Shown: positions 1-28,777, counted from the stretch's first letter. The stretch: 64,000 nucleotides of DNA from Siphonodentalium dalli (GCA_032622095.1 CP136069.1:185743122-185807121), one strand, 5' to 3'. Notes: a model not told the origin generated them from the letters alone. Numbers and translations are program-made.

Positions 1-877
1 CAATATCATGCATGGTTGGGGGGGGGGGGGGGTATATATATATAGTGGTTTTCTGTCCGGCTGTGCATTGTATCGTGCTGTACCGTACTTTGGTGCTGGT
101 CAAACTATTGAGTCCTTGAGGGAATTTAATATTATTTTATTCCACAAAAACGAATTCCAGCGGGGTCAGGGGGGGGGGGGGGTGGGGGGGGGGGTCGGAA
201 AAAAATTTCAGGCACGTATGGCATTTTTTCCCTTTTGATCATTTTTTGTACCCACCCACCCCCACCGCCAAATTTTTTTCCGTTTTCGGCAGTTTTTTCC
301 GACCATTTTTTGACACCCACCCCCCCTTTTAACACTAAAACAGAGATTTGCGGGGGGAAATTCACTGTAAACAGCTGTATATGAATTTCTGTGCATACTA
401 TTTATCATGGATGTTAACATGGACATGTAAATATGAATGAGTCATTTTGAGGTCATTCGGCCTAAAAAACATGGCTGCTAGCGGCCATCTTGGATTTCAA
501 AATTTGCAACAAAATACAACACGATAACTGCCTGCAGTCAGTTTACCAGTTAGAATTACATTATTTCTCTCATTCAAACTGATTCAAAGTGGTTTTGAAG
601 CCCAACTCATTGCCAAAACACAAAAAACAAGCAGGAATTTTTTTGTTTAGTTGCGGAAAAAATTGCTTGTTGGTGGCTTTGACCACCCACCCACCCCGGG
701 CGGGGTGAGAGATATTTTATCAATTTTGTGACAGTAGAATTATATTAAGTACGATAAGTGTTTAAAAAACAGTTCAAACGCCTAGATTCCGAAAAGTATA
801 CATGTACATCGAGCTACTCGAATATAGATAGTCGGCTGCTTAATGTTTATATAAGAAACTAGCACGGGACCCGGCGT
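1..877. other. Gene-free left edge with G-runs
   Basis: No convincing exon is visible on either strand. Guanine runs occur near 19-32 and 170-195, followed by C-rich stretches on the same strand near 245-330. Short ORFs across them are glycine- or proline-rich artefacts of the runs. The rest is ordinary AT-rich intergenic sequence. Confidence 0.6.
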
Positions 878-1140
878 CAAGCCTTGAAATAGGGTGTCTG
901 TCATTTGCAGAATCATTCGGAGGTCCCCAGAGGGTGAATTTAGTGATGCTACCCAGCCCGCATAGCGGGCTAGCATCACCAAATTCACCCTCTGGGAACC
1001 TCATTCTGCTTAGATGTAAGCAGAATGAGGTCCACAGAGGGTGAATTTGGTGATGCTAGCCCGCTATGCGGGGTAGCATCACTAAATTCACCATCTGGGA
1101 CCTCATTCTGCAAATGACAGGCACACTATTTCAAGGCTTG
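878..1140. mobile_element. Family A MITE, copy 1
   Basis: This is a foldback element that begins CAAGCCTTGAAATAGGGTG and ends with the inverse, CAAGGCTTG. Both arms carry the subterminal motif GAGGGTGAATTT. It is flanked by a perfect 8-bp duplication, CCCGGCGT, at 870-877 and 1141-1148. An 8-bp duplication is typical of hAT transposons. It has no coding capacity, so it is a non-autonomous element. This copy defines the family boundaries used for the other copies. Confidence 0.85.
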
Positions 1141-1299
1141 CCCGGCGTTGTCCAGGTAAATGTGATGTAGAACCCTCCGGTGTGGATATTTAGTGGGAAT
1201 AGAAATATCTCTTGATAGTTATTCTCATAATATTATACTTGTATGGTCAAATTTTCTATTGGCAATTCTGTTTTTGTCAATGTGGGGTACCCATTCCTA

Positions 1300-1535
1300 T
1301 TTAAACCCCTCTGGGCGGCGGCCATTTTGGATCTGGGTTGGGTGAATATTTAGGGTGTCTTGTGGCAACATTACAACACTCTTTATTGTACCTAAATCGT
1401 CCAAGGTGAAAAATGGCATGTGTGCCATATTTGAATCCCTCGGGACGGTGGCCATTTTATATCTGGATGGGTGTGTGTAGTGACTATTTAGAGTGTCTTG
1501 TGGGTCACACTATAACACCCTTTTTGTGTGACCCA
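1300..1535. repeat. Two degenerate ~120-bp direct repeats
   Basis: The stretch from GGCGGCCATTTTGGATCTGG to a short pyrimidine-rich end recurs about 120 bases later with many substitutions. Both copies share the motif TTTAGRGTGTCTTGTGG. The function is unknown and there is no open frame of note. Confidence 0.5.
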
Positions 1536-1563
1536 ACATATCCGGAATCGAACACTCCAGTGT

Positions 1564-1992
1564 CCAGCCTTGAAATAGGGTGTCTGTCATATATTATGAT
1601 TTTGTACGTTTGCACTTGTCTCGGCCATTTTGAATGGATGGAACTCACCAGCCTCGAAACCTCGTGATTCCCCACCGTGGATATGATGAAAATGAAGTTC
1701 CCCTTCAATTGGATGTGTGATTCACAGGTGTTTGCCCCCTCCCCCAAGATATAATTGTTGATTGCAAAGAATTTATCTAAATTTGATAACTAGACATTTT
1801 TTACCGATACTGAGATTAAATTCAAGCCTTGAAATAGGGTGTCTGTCATTTGCAGAATGAGGTCCCCAGAGGGTGAATTTAGTGATGCTACCCCGCATCA
1901 CTAAATTCACCCTCTGGGGACCTCATTCTGCACTAAATTCACCCTCTGGGGACCTCATTCTGCAAATGACAGACACCCTATTTCAAGGCTTG
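1564..1992. mobile_element. Family A MITE, copy 2 (composite)
   Basis: An 8-bp duplication, TCCAGTGT, flanks this stretch at 1556-1563 and 1993-2000. The left end starts with a family A terminus, but a second full left terminus occurs inside at 1823. The element is therefore either a longer family member or a partly duplicated one. The right arm is a standard family A end. Confidence 0.7.
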
Positions 1993-2000
1993 TCCAGTGT

Positions 2001-2938
2001 ACTAAATACTAGTTAGATATCAGATGTGAACCACTAAATAGTGCTCATTTTGGCCGAAATGAGGCCATCACTTTAGGGACAAAATGGTTACCAAAAATAG
2101 TTAAATTGGGCAATATTCGCTAAAGTTTACCAGATTGTTTTCCGTATGGATGAAAACTATTGACGTAATACTGTTGATCTTGACAATAATGAGCTTATAC
2201 CGAGAATTTGTCCTTTCGGTGTCCCAAAATTAATTTTTCATCATATCGACCAGTATCAACTCTATCCCTTTTAGCCAATTGTCCTATATGTCACCAAATG
2301 AGTTTCCAAAACCACTTAAAGGTACGGTTGGCCTTGGTGGTGGGTATGCTGTGAAAATATTTCCACCGGTCAAAAACCGCCACAAACAGAAATAATATTA
2401 AAATGTAGACAGACTTTATCCGTATATATCCGTATACAAATAAGAAATATCACATACACTGTATGTTATGGTCATATGTTTGACCATTGTTATGTAAACA
2501 AAAGCATAAAAAGTTACTTTCCTGGTGTTTGTTTATATTATGATGGTAAACATAAAGAGCGTTCTTTGTTGCTGAATTCCTGATATGGAACTAATAAAGA
2601 GCGTTTATATCATTTGTGTGTGATTAGCCAGTAACACTGTGCTGTCTTCTGTAACACAATCAGGCTCTTGTTTAGGTAAAATATAGAAGGTCTTTATGAT
2701 AGCATGCTGTTTACGCTATGGTTATATGGTATACATGAACGAAACTGTATGCGTTTTAATGTTTTTCTGTTTACGGTGATTGGAACAAATATGAATATTT
2801 TTGACAACTAAGGCCTCGCGTGCCTTTAAAGGCCCACTTAATTTTCGAACCACCAGATAATTTTATATAAATCATATGACATATTAAATACTATTTGAAA
2901 GAGGAATCTCCGAAACATTGTATTAACTTGGGTAGGGT
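2001..2938. other. Intergenic, no recognisable feature
   Basis: AT-rich sequence with stop codons in all frames. I see no exon, RNA gene or clear repeat in it. Confidence 0.5.
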
Positions 2939-3804
2939 TCTCTATTCCGAAGGTTCGCTACTCCGAAGGTTCACTAATCCGAAGGTTCACTACTCCGAAG
3001 GTTCGCTATTCCGAAGGTTTTCTATTATGGGAGTTTTTAGCCAGAAATGAATCAAAATTTGCGCCCCCGTACATTTATACACCCCAATCTAATATATAAT
3101 TTGTCCCAGATGTCGGTTATTAATAGCAAGAAGACAGTATCAGTTTATCATTTTAATATTATAGAAAGTCGAAAACACAATGACTGAAATAAACTACGAG
3201 TTAGAGATGCATTCTACCCGAACTGGCAATCTGTACTTGAAAGAAACATCAACATTAAAATCAAAACAAAGTCAGAATTGCAGTTAGGTCCATTCAGTGG
3301 TATTCTGCTATACAGTAAGTTATAGCGCTCCAGTATTGATTGACCGTAAGAGCCCAACTGTTATAGTCCGCCTTTAGCATTTGGGACATTATATTAATCA
3401 AAATAACTCCTATGTAAATCATTTATAAATCAGATGATTTATTGAAGTTATGTCTACGTAAAATAACACTTCCTAAAACGACATATATGTCGTTTTAGTC
3501 CTCAGCCGATAGACGACATATAATTATGTCGTTCTACTCGCCAAAGGGTGAAATCTCAAGGAAACCCACGAAAACCTAAAATCACATTAATTTTTTTAAT
3601 GTTTTAAGTTATTTCCTTCATAAAAAGAGTTTTCGTACTAAAGAACCCTCTCAATACTTTAGAATATAGAATTAACTTTTAAAATAACAAAAACCTTCGG
3701 AATAGTGAGCCTTCGGAATAGTGAACCTTCGGAATAGTGAACCTTCGTATTAGTGAACCTTCGGATTAGTGAACCTTCGGAATAGCGAACCTTCGGAATA
3801 GAGA
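2939..3804. mobile_element. Foldback element with iterated inverted repeats
   Basis: The left arm has five head-to-tail copies of a 16-bp unit (CTATTCCGAAGGTTCG and variants, about 2942-3022). The right arm has about seven copies of the same unit in inverted orientation (about 3694-3804). The outermost ~21 bases of the two arms are exact inverse repeats. The middle contains a short hairpin around 3480-3530 (ACGACATATATGTCGT) and no gene. This design matches foldback elements of the Drosophila FB type, whose long inverted repeats are built from tandem subunits. The assignment rests on architecture only. Confidence 0.65.
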
Positions 3805-4395
3805 CATGTTCCCATTAACTTATTCGGTGTAATAAACTGGGGACATGTTGTTTTTGTTGAGACACTGACTTGTGTTCTGTGCTCAAGTTTCATTATTTCA
3901 ATGGAAGGATATAGAGTTAGTCCCCTTCCTTTGAAAATACATTTTAGTTCAAATTATGTTGCATTCTGGGAGCCATAACGGGGGAAATATTTATGATTTC
4001 AGCTGTTTTCTATTTCTCTATGTGCATTTTTTGAGACACAGACGTTTCAAATGGTGATGAATTATAGTATTTTAATACTATTTTATGGCATAGATTGTTA
4101 TTAAAACCGTATATCAAGGCACTATAAAAAAAAAAATCGGTGACTCGAAAAATAAATGGGCCTTTAACGACTGTCCCAAATGTTACGCCATATTTTGATG
4201 TAACTGATGACATTTGATGCAGCTAACGAGTTTTGATGTAAAATCGCCAGCTTTTGTAACTAACGAGTTTTTCTGTAAGTTCCCCACCCTTTGACGTAAA
4301 ATATGGTCACTACCTTTAAAGTAAAATCGTCAGGTTTTGAAGTAAAATTTCCAGTCAATTTTGGACACATTTGACGTGTGTTAGAAGGAATTAAG
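3805..4395. other. Intergenic, no recognisable gene
   Basis: No exon is supported. Between about 4200 and 4380 a loose theme resembling TTTTGATGTAAAATCGCC recurs, which may be an old tandem repeat. The end borders the zinc-finger relic. Confidence 0.4.
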
Positions 4396-5780
4396 TCATA
4401 TCTGGAGTCTGACCATGCATAAGAGGACCAACACAGATGATCGACCATACGAGTGTGCGGTGTTCCACAAGACAAAGAGTGACTCCAAAAACCTCACAAC
4501 ATGAAACAAATTCACACCGGCGATCGCCCATACGCGCGAATACATGAGTCAGAAGGAATCTGCCAATCAATAAGAGGACCAACACCAGCGTTTACCCATA
4601 TGCGTGTGACGTATGCCAGACGTAATCCAGTCATATATGGAATCTGCCAATGCATAAGAGGACCAACACCGGTGTTCGCCCATACGCTCGTATATAGTTA
4701 GAAGGAATTCAGTCATATCTGGAGGCTGACCAAGCATAAGAGGGCGATCACCCATACGGGTGTGACATATATGCCAGACGGAATCCAGTCATATTGGGAG
4801 ACTGACCATGCATAAGAGAACCACATAGGGGATCGCACATACTCGTATGACGAATGCCAGACGGAATTCAGTCATGTCTGGAGTCTGACAATACATAAGA
4901 GGACCCACACCGGGTTCGACCATACGAGTATGACGTGTGTCAGGCGGAATCCAGTCATATCGGGAGTCTGACAATGCATAAGAGGATCCATACCGGGGAT
5001 CGCCCATATGAGTGTGACGTGTGTCAGACGGAATCCAGACATATATGCAGTCTGACAATGAACAAGACGACCAACACCGATGCTCGAGCATACGAGTGTG
5101 CCACAAGATATATAGTGATTCCGAAAACCTCACAACACATAACAAAATTCACACCGGCGATCGCCCATAGGCTCGCATATAGTTAGAAGGAATTCAGTCA
5201 TATCTGGAGTCTGACAATGCATAAGAGGACCCACACCGGGGGTCGACCATACGAGTGTGACGTGTGTCAGACGTAATCCAGTCATATCGGGAGTCTGGCA
5301 ATGCATAAGAGGATCCATACCGGGAATCGCCCATACGAGTGTGACGTGTGTTAGACGGAATTTGGGTCATATCGGGAGTCTGACAATGAACAAGACGAAC
5401 AACACCGATGCTCGAGCATACGAGTGTGACGTGTTCCATAAGATATATAGTGATTCCGAAAACCTCTCGACACATACAAAAATAACACCGGTGATCACCC
5501 ATACGCTCGTATATAGTTAGAAGGAATTCTGGAACTGCCAATGCATAAGAGGACCAACACCGGCGATCGCCCATACCAGTGTGGTGTGTGCCATAATGAC
5601 ATTTAGTGACTGAGAAAACCTGGCAACACAAGAGAATGCATACTACCGATCGCACATACGAGTGTGATATGTGTCGGAGGGCGTGTAATCAGTCTGGCAA
5701 CCTTACAGATCATATAAGAATCCACCACACAGGCGATCGCCCATACGAATGTTATACAATATGCCATGTATCACGCTTGT
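4396..5780 (+). pseudogene. Degenerate C2H2 zinc-finger array
   Basis: About 17 copies of an ~84-bp unit read as C2H2 zinc fingers. The best stretch, near 4935-5100, gives SLTMHKRIHTGDRPYECDVC, which has the H-x3-H pair, a linker of the HTGEKPY type and the next C-x2-C pair. The finger phenylalanine codon is often mutated (GAATTC to GAATCC). Frameshifts and stops break the frame every one to three fingers, and no single ORF exceeds about 90 residues. Intact arrays of this kind are DNA-binding transcription factors, but this copy cannot be translated as one protein. No upstream KRAB-, BTB- or SCAN-like exon was seen. It could be a decayed gene or a retained fragment of one. Confidence 0.8.
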
Positions 5781-7085
5781 ATTAGCCAGTTATCGTAGTT
5801 GTTCTTGGTCCCAAACGAAGGACACATCCCGTTTAACGAAATAATGCAAATAAATTGGCAAATGTCCGATCATTTACACATGTCACACCTATTTAGTGCA
5901 TTTCATTGCGAGAAAAAAACGATAGGTTTCTGTAACAATTTGATATTTAATTTTTTCTCAGGTAACATATATGATCTCGTAAAAAGGCTTGGTCAAATAA
6001 GAATGCTTCTGTATACTCAGAAGATGAGCTCAAGGAATATGGATAATTCTACACAATATGACATGTCTCACGCGTGTGTTCGGTTGTTCCACAAAGTTAA
6101 TGAACTATTAGGTTTATTGTAAACCTAAAGACCCTGACAAAAGATTAAATTTGTAAATATGACGCAACCTAAATTTCTCACACGTGTATGGTCTATGAGA
6201 ATAACGTATGAAGTGCCCGTCTACAATTGTCTTATCTGAGACACAAATATTTGCACGACAGCTACTCCCAAATTACTCTCTGTTAACAATAATATTTAAA
6301 AGGACAAGTGATAGATAGTTGACTGATACACTGATAGTAAACACACTATCTGAACGATTTTCGATACTTTGTTTTCAACTTGGTAACAACTTTGTTTTTC
6401 GTAGTTGATTTAGATTGGTGCAAAATGAATTCATTCTTGGTAATCGCCTGTCAGATACAACCCATACGTATGTTAGTATTTCCAATTCAAATGCACTAAA
6501 CTCGCATACGCAAGGGTGGCCACACGATACGAAGTCGTTCTAAATAGGCATGTTGGTGACGAACAGCAAGCAGGTACACCATTCGTATAAGAATTTAATA
6601 ATATAATAATACATTAGCTTGCAGGGCAATGAGGTGTATCAATGCCTCAATGGTCCAACATAAATAGTTAATGGCCCAAGAGCTTTTGTGCGGCCCGAGA
6701 CGAAGTCGATCACCGATAATAAGCTCAAGGGCCGTTAAAGATGGATTATCTCTTCATAGTAGTATTTGTTTTCAAATTGCGTAATTCCCAAGTGGTTTAG
6801 GCATAGAAATCAAATCAGAGAGGTACCTGACAAGACTAGTGTCGCTAATCACAGATAGAGAAACCCTCATTTGCATATCCAATAAGAGAGCGCTATTCAT
6901 TCGCTCATTGGTTGTTCTATCGAGGACATTATTGGCGCAGTTAATTAATGAGCTATCACACCTTTTTCGCGTGAATTCATTGTATTGCCATTCAGTAAAT
7001 TGACTCCAACGAAGCAAGGTCTTCCGATTTGAGAGCCTAACAGGGCTAGTAAAAAAAAATTAGATTTGATTGAAACGACCGAGTT
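5781..7085. other. Intergenic, no recognisable feature
   Basis: A 107-codon ORF at 5799-6122 has no recognisable domain and looks fortuitous. No repeats or RNA genes were recognised in the remainder. Confidence 0.4.
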
Positions 7086-7544
7086 GTGCAGAGAAGCAGC
7101 GTTGTCATAACCAGTATGTCGCTATCACCGCCAAGATCTCGACCCAGAAGGGAAACCAAAGTAGTAGATTATGACGCACTCCATAAAGGAAAACATTCTA
7201 ATAAGTTGACAAATAATGAAAAAGGAACTGGTTCAATGACTCAGGATCGATTAGACCTGGATGGTTTCACGTTTGAGAAGAAATATGACGGATTAGAGGG
7301 TCTTGTCGGCGCCACGGCAAACAAACATGGCGACGATTGGGATGACGACGATGAGATTGAAAGACTGCGACTCAAGGTAAAGGAGGCGAAGCTCGTATTG
7401 GCAGACGAAAAGAAACTGAATATCCCACACCATCTAAATGAGTCCCAAACTAGTATACAAAACCATCCATCAAATATATCAAACCATCCAGCGAGTGTAC
7501 CATGGTTTGGTACACGTATTGGATCGTTTGGTAAACTCATTTGA
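7086..7544 (+). CDS. Uncharacterised 152-codon ORF
   Basis: I do not recognise this protein. A second in-frame methionine, about 11 residues in, precedes a proline- and arginine-rich start (SLSPPRSRPRRETK). This is followed by VVDYDALHKGK, an acidic patch (DDWDDDDEIE) and a short predicted coiled coil rich in Leu, Lys and Glu. The last ~40 residues run into repeat-like sequence. The composition is more protein-like than most ORFs nearby. It could be the N-terminal part of a transposon structural protein or a remnant exon. It adjoins a minisatellite on its 3' side, and no splice sites were assigned. Confidence 0.3.
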   Translation: MQRSSVVITSMSLSPPRSRPRRETKVVDYDALHKGKHSNKLTNNEKGTGSMTQDRLDLDGFTFEKKYDGLEGLVGATANKHGDDWDDDDEIERLRLKVKEAKLVLADEKKLNIPHHLNESQTSIQNHPSNISNHPASVPWFGTRIGSFGKLI

Positions 7545-7559
7545 TCGTCTGAAATACTC

Positions 7560-8900
7560 GATGGAGGGTCTTGTACACTATTGTGGGTGTATTGAGATGA
7601 TATAGAGGTAGTTTCGACACACCCATTGTGTGGTTTGGGACCCTCGCTATGGATTTGAGACACTGGTTTGGTGCATTGGGACAATGAATTGCCGACTGGG
7701 TCACTGATTCGTTTGGAGCGACACTCTAGTGGAATGGATTGAGACGACAGTTTCATGCTGTATATATGACATATGTCATACATCGACAGTCCCCGGATGT
7801 GTGGTTTCAGACACCCGCTTGATGGTTTGGTGCACGTATTATGTAGTTTGGGACACTCATTGAGTGGTTTGACACACTCTTGATGGTTTGGTGCACGTAT
7901 TATGTAGTTTGGGGCACTCATTGAGTGGTTTGACACACTCTTGATGGTTTGGTGCACGTATTATGTAGTTTGGGACACTCATTGGTTGGTTTGACACACT
8001 CTTGGTGGTTTGGTGCACGTATTATGTAGTTTGGGGCACTCATTGAGTGATTTGGTGCACGTATTATGTAGTTTGGGGCACTCATTGAGTGGTTTGACAC
8101 ACTCGTTGGGTGCTCGTTTTATGGTTTTGAACACTCGATGGTTATGGACACTCATTGGATAGTTTGGGGCACCTGTTGGATGGTTTGTGGCACACCCTGT
8201 GTGGTTTCGAACACCGGTTGCTTAGTCTGGGGTACTATACCGTTGTCGTTTTGGAACATTCGTTGAATGGGTTGGGACACTAATCAGGTGGATTGAGACA
8301 CTCATTTGTTTGTTTGGAACACCCAATTGGGTGGGATGAGACACACCATGATGGTTTGGGGGACTATATGTGTGGGATAAACATTGTGAGACCAGTTGCG
8401 TATGGTATGGGACTCTACCTACATCAGCTCTACATGTGTGGTTTGTAAAGATCGGTCAAAACAGTGATAATATCACTGGGTCTTTCACACATGTGCGTTT
8501 GCCGGATGCGTTTCTTTTTTTTCATGTCTCGGACTTGAAATGCTGCGTTTCGCCTGCGTTTCTAAAAAAGCATACACAAGCATGTGTGGCTAGCTTCACT
8601 ATTTTGACCGATGCGTTTTCCGGATGCGTTAAAATATTAGAAACGCAAGGAAAAGCATCCGAGAAACGGACATGTGTGAAAGCGGCTTAAAACTCATCCG
8701 ATTGATTGGGACACACTATCGATGTTTTGGACAATATTTGGATTTGGGGCGCCCGTCGTATGGATTAGGATACTCACATGTTGGATTTGGATACTAGGTA
8801 TGTGGTTTGTAACTCTTTATATGGTTTGTTGCACTCGCTAGGTGATTTGGGACACTCATTTTGGTGTGCTATGAAAGTAGTTGGTGGATTTTGAAACTCG
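7560..8900. repeat. Minisatellite with GGTTTGGNRCACTC theme
   Basis: The region is a long, mostly degenerate tandem array. Its best conserved core, about 7820-8100, has ~62-bp units that combine GTTTGGTGCACGTATTATG with TTTGGGGCACTCATTGAG. Outside the core, only the short theme TTTGGGACACTC persists. Apparent minus-strand ORFs rich in Pro, Asn and His are translations of the repeat. A separate foldback element interrupts it at 8482-8682. Confidence 0.75.
8482..8682. mobile_element. Foldback MITE inside the minisatellite
   Basis: The left end, CTTTCACACATGTGCGTTT, is matched by an inverted right end that reads CTTTCACACATGTCCGTTT on the other strand. The inverted repeats extend about 27 bases with few mismatches. 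The interior repeats GCGTTT and CGGATGCG motifs. No coding sequence or certain target duplication was identified, so the superfamily is left open. Confidence 0.6.
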
Positions 8901-9510
8901 TATATGGTGACATATATCACTACTCAATTAATGGCTATACATTTATTCAATATTTGAAGATTTAGCCACAAAAAAAGTCAACAAAAAAAATTCCGACCGC
9001 CATTTTCGCCGTAATTTACTACAGAGTTTGTTCTAATTTACTTGGGTTTATCCCATGTATGTCCTGTTTCACCAGCATTTTACGAGAGTAAAGTGGGGTA
9101 CACCATATGTATTTACTTGGATTTTACAAGGGAATGTCCTTTTTACATGGACTTTCGTGGCTTTTGCCAGAGGATATAATTGTTTCCCACCATATTAGAT
9201 CCATGTAAACCATGGTCTATCTGGCTTTTACTAGAGTGTTTTTATAAGGATTGAACGGAACCCATGACTGATCGAGAATGCTTTTTCAAGGCTTATATAG
9301 TGATTTTCCTACTCAATGTATGCCACCGTTGGGCTGTATGTCATTTGGGGATATGCACCCGGCGATAGCCCATACAGCTCTTGTTTGACGGGGGATATTT
9401 CATACAACCATGGATGGATATTCCATTACCTTTAAACTTTAGTATTACATTCGATTTTGTGTGCATAAATATACCCGGAAATTGGTTTGGCTTTGTTGTG
9501 GGAATGGTTT

Positions 9511-9547
9511 CTTATCTTTGGAACACGAGTCTGCATGTATATATAAG
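9511..9547 (+). promoter_or_regulatory. Candidate amylase core promoter
   Basis: TATATATAAG at 9538-9547 is a good TATA box about 120 bases before the amylase start codon. That spacing would place the transcription start near 9570 and give a leader of roughly 95 bases. CTTATCTTTG at 9511-9520 is a GATA-factor site in reverse orientation, which would suit a digestive-gland gene. Neither site is proven by sequence alone. Confidence 0.4.
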
Positions 9548-9664
9548 CCATGGTGGCCTCGATTTGCATTTGATTGTACCTTATCGGTACCCTGTCCCTA
9601 TGCATGCCCACTGATAATTCGAAGCGAACACATTCATGTTTTTGGCTTGATTTCTGCATCCACT

Positions 9665-26394
<16,730 letters not shown>

Positions 26395-26403
<9 letters not shown>

Positions 26404-26820
26404 GTTTATAGTGTGCCTGTCATTTGCAGAATGAGGTCCACAGAGGGTGAATTTAGTAACGCTATCCCGCATAGCGGGCTAGCATCACCAAATTCACCCT
26501 ATGGGTACCTCATTCTGCTTAGGCCTCATCTTCTCTGGAAAGTTTCTCTATTATCAAATTTCTATAGAAACTTCTTCACATAGATTCTATTTTTTTTTAG
26601 TTTAATTTCTCTATATCCCCAAAATGGATGTACATCACAATAGTCACCATTTGGGAACTTCAATCTAAGTCTATGTCTCCCATAGAAGAATGAGGCCATG
26701 CAGAATGAGGTCTCCAGAGGGTGAATTTAGTGATGCTAGCCCAATATGCGGGATAGTGTCACTAATTTCACCCTCTGGGGACCTCATTCTGCAAATGACA
26801 GCACACTATTATCAGGCTAG
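26395..26820. mobile_element. Family A MITE, copy 4, overlapping the amylase stop codon
   Basis: The left end, CAAGCCTAAGTTTATAGTG, continues into CTGTCATTTGCAGAATGAGG. The right end is GCAAATGACAGCACACTATT to CAGGCTAG. An 11-base direct repeat, TAGGTGAGATT, flanks it at 26384-26394 and 26821-26831. The interior is long-type, with AGAATGAGG and its inverse on the flanking arms. Confidence 0.85.
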
Positions 26821-26933
26821 TAGGTGAGATTTCTTAAAGGGCCTCAAGGAGTTCACAACGTGAATAGAGAGTTATTGAAATTACGCGGATCAACTAACAA
26901 CGTATGCGAATGATATCGTATCTACGTATCAAC

Positions 26934-28200
26934 ATTTATCCACCGCTCACTACGTCTATTGACTACATAAAGCCTGCCTAATAAATGTTACGTTTATTAC
27001 GCCAATGTAGCTTTATTAGGTCAACGTAGCTTTATTAGGTTAGGACTACTTTTATGACGTAATTTGATATGCAAATTGCGCAGGTAACTAGGGACGTCAT
27101 CTGACCTTAATGACGTCATTGTGATTTGAGAAGGTTTTTATCGTGTATAATTCACTAAAATAATTCGTAAAATGATATATGTTTTAGCTCTAAAATAACT
27201 ATAAATCCTCAGAACAAGGTCTGCTTATAATAAATGTAAAAATGCCAACGAACTATTTCGCTCTAAGCTGCACTCCGGTTTTCCCACGTCATGAATGCTA
27301 ATTGGGGTGCTTGACCTAATAAATGTAATGGCGTCATCGAAGTAACGAATGTAAAACTGAGGAAAATGACAGATTTACCTCACAAAAGGCAAGTTTTGTG
27401 CGATGGATAAATAAAATATGTAGCTAATGTTGTCGCTTAAACTGTTTATATCCGCTCGGGGGATTTGGCATCTATTGGACTCAGCAGAGTCTCGCCCAAT
27501 AGATGCTCAAATCCCTCTCACGGACATAAACAATTTAAGCGACGACACTAGCTACATATTCTATATTTATCCACCGCTCCCTACCTCTATTGCCTACATA
27601 AAGCCTGCCTAATAAACGTTACTTTTATTACGTCAATGTAGCTTTATTAGGTCAACGTAGCTTTATTAGGTTAGTACTACTGTCATGACGTAATTATATA
27701 TGCAAATAGCACAGGTAACTAGGGACGTCAACTGACCTAAATGACATTGTGATTTTGGGACTTTTTTATTGTCCATAATTCACCGCAATTGATACAAAAT
27801 TTGTAAACGGATATGTGTTTTCGCTCTAAAACATCTATAAACCATTAGAACAAGGCCAGCTTAGAATAACTATACAAAAACAAACTATTTCGCTCTAAGC
27901 TGCAGTCTGGTTTTTCCACGTTATGAATACTAATTAGTTTGCTTGACATAATAAATGTAAGGGCGTCATGGAAGAAACGAATGTAAAACTGAGGGAAAAG
28001 ACAGATTTACCTCACAAAAGGCAAGTGTTGTGCAATGGATAAATAAAATATGTAGCTAATGTTGTCGCTTAAACTGTTTATGTCCTCTCGGGGGATTTGG
28101 CAACTATTGGACTCGGCAGAGCCTCGCCCAATAGTTGCTCAAATCCCCCTCAGACATAAAAAGTTTAAGCAATGACACTAGCTACATATTCTATATATAT
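26934..28200. repeat. Tandem ~632-bp units, each ending in a palindrome
   Basis: Unit 1 (26934-27565) and unit 2 (27566-28200) start ATTTATCCACCGCTC and share AGCTTTATTAGGTCAACGTA and GGTAACTAGGGACGTCA. Each ends with a ~135-bp imperfect palindrome (27421-27555 and 28052-28185) whose arms carry TTGTCGCTTAAACTGTTTAT and its inverse. AATAAA at 26980-26985 in unit 1 is a possible amylase polyadenylation signal. No coding sequence was found. Confidence 0.75.
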
Positions 28201-28266
28201 CACATAAAATCATATGTGTATGAACAAATTCCCTCTATTATTTATGTTCGTCTTAGTAATAATTAT

Positions 28267-28746
28267 TTAACCTTTTCAGTGCCAGGGGCTGATCTCATCG
28301 GCCCTAATTTACAGTCTGTATAATCGGCCCTAAAAATGTTTTTTTATTTTTTTTTTATTATTATAGATTTTTTTGGGTTGAATTTTTTTTGGGTATGCTT
28401 AAGCATGCTATAGCGAATTTAAAAACAAACTGGATAAAACCTTAGGGGCAATGTTATAACTCAAAACTATCACCAAGTATTCATAGTAATAATTTTGATG
28501 CCCATGAAAAACGTAAGATTCCCTGGCACTAAACCTACAAAATAAGTCTGTTAAAGAATATAAGAAAAAATTATTAAAATTGTCAAAAATTGTAAAAAAT
28601 AATAACAAATGATGAAAAATTGTTAGGCCAATGCATTCTCTTATATATGCGAGGCGACCTATGGTCGACTCGCATATATAAGAGAATGCATTGGCACAGG
28701 GTATATGGGTTGATACAAAAATCGGACCTGGCACTGAAAAGGTTAA
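28267..28746. mobile_element. Family D TTAA element, copy 1
   Basis: TTAA flanks enclose the termini CCTTTTCAGTGCCAGGGGC and the inverse CCTGGCACTGAAAAGG. GATCTCATCGGCCC follows the left end. One hairpin module sits near the right end (about 28627-28693), preceded by an AT-rich spacer like that of family B. It is piggyBac-like by its flanks and has no gene. Confidence 0.83.
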
Positions 28747-28777
28747 CAATCTTGGTATGATTTTGCAGCTGCACCGA

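Noticed and set aside
7241-8100. Minus-strand ORFs of 238 and 60 codons rich in Pro, His and Asn
   Set aside because: They are translations of the 62-bp minisatellite and its degenerate edges, and they overlap the opposite-strand ORF at 7086-7544.
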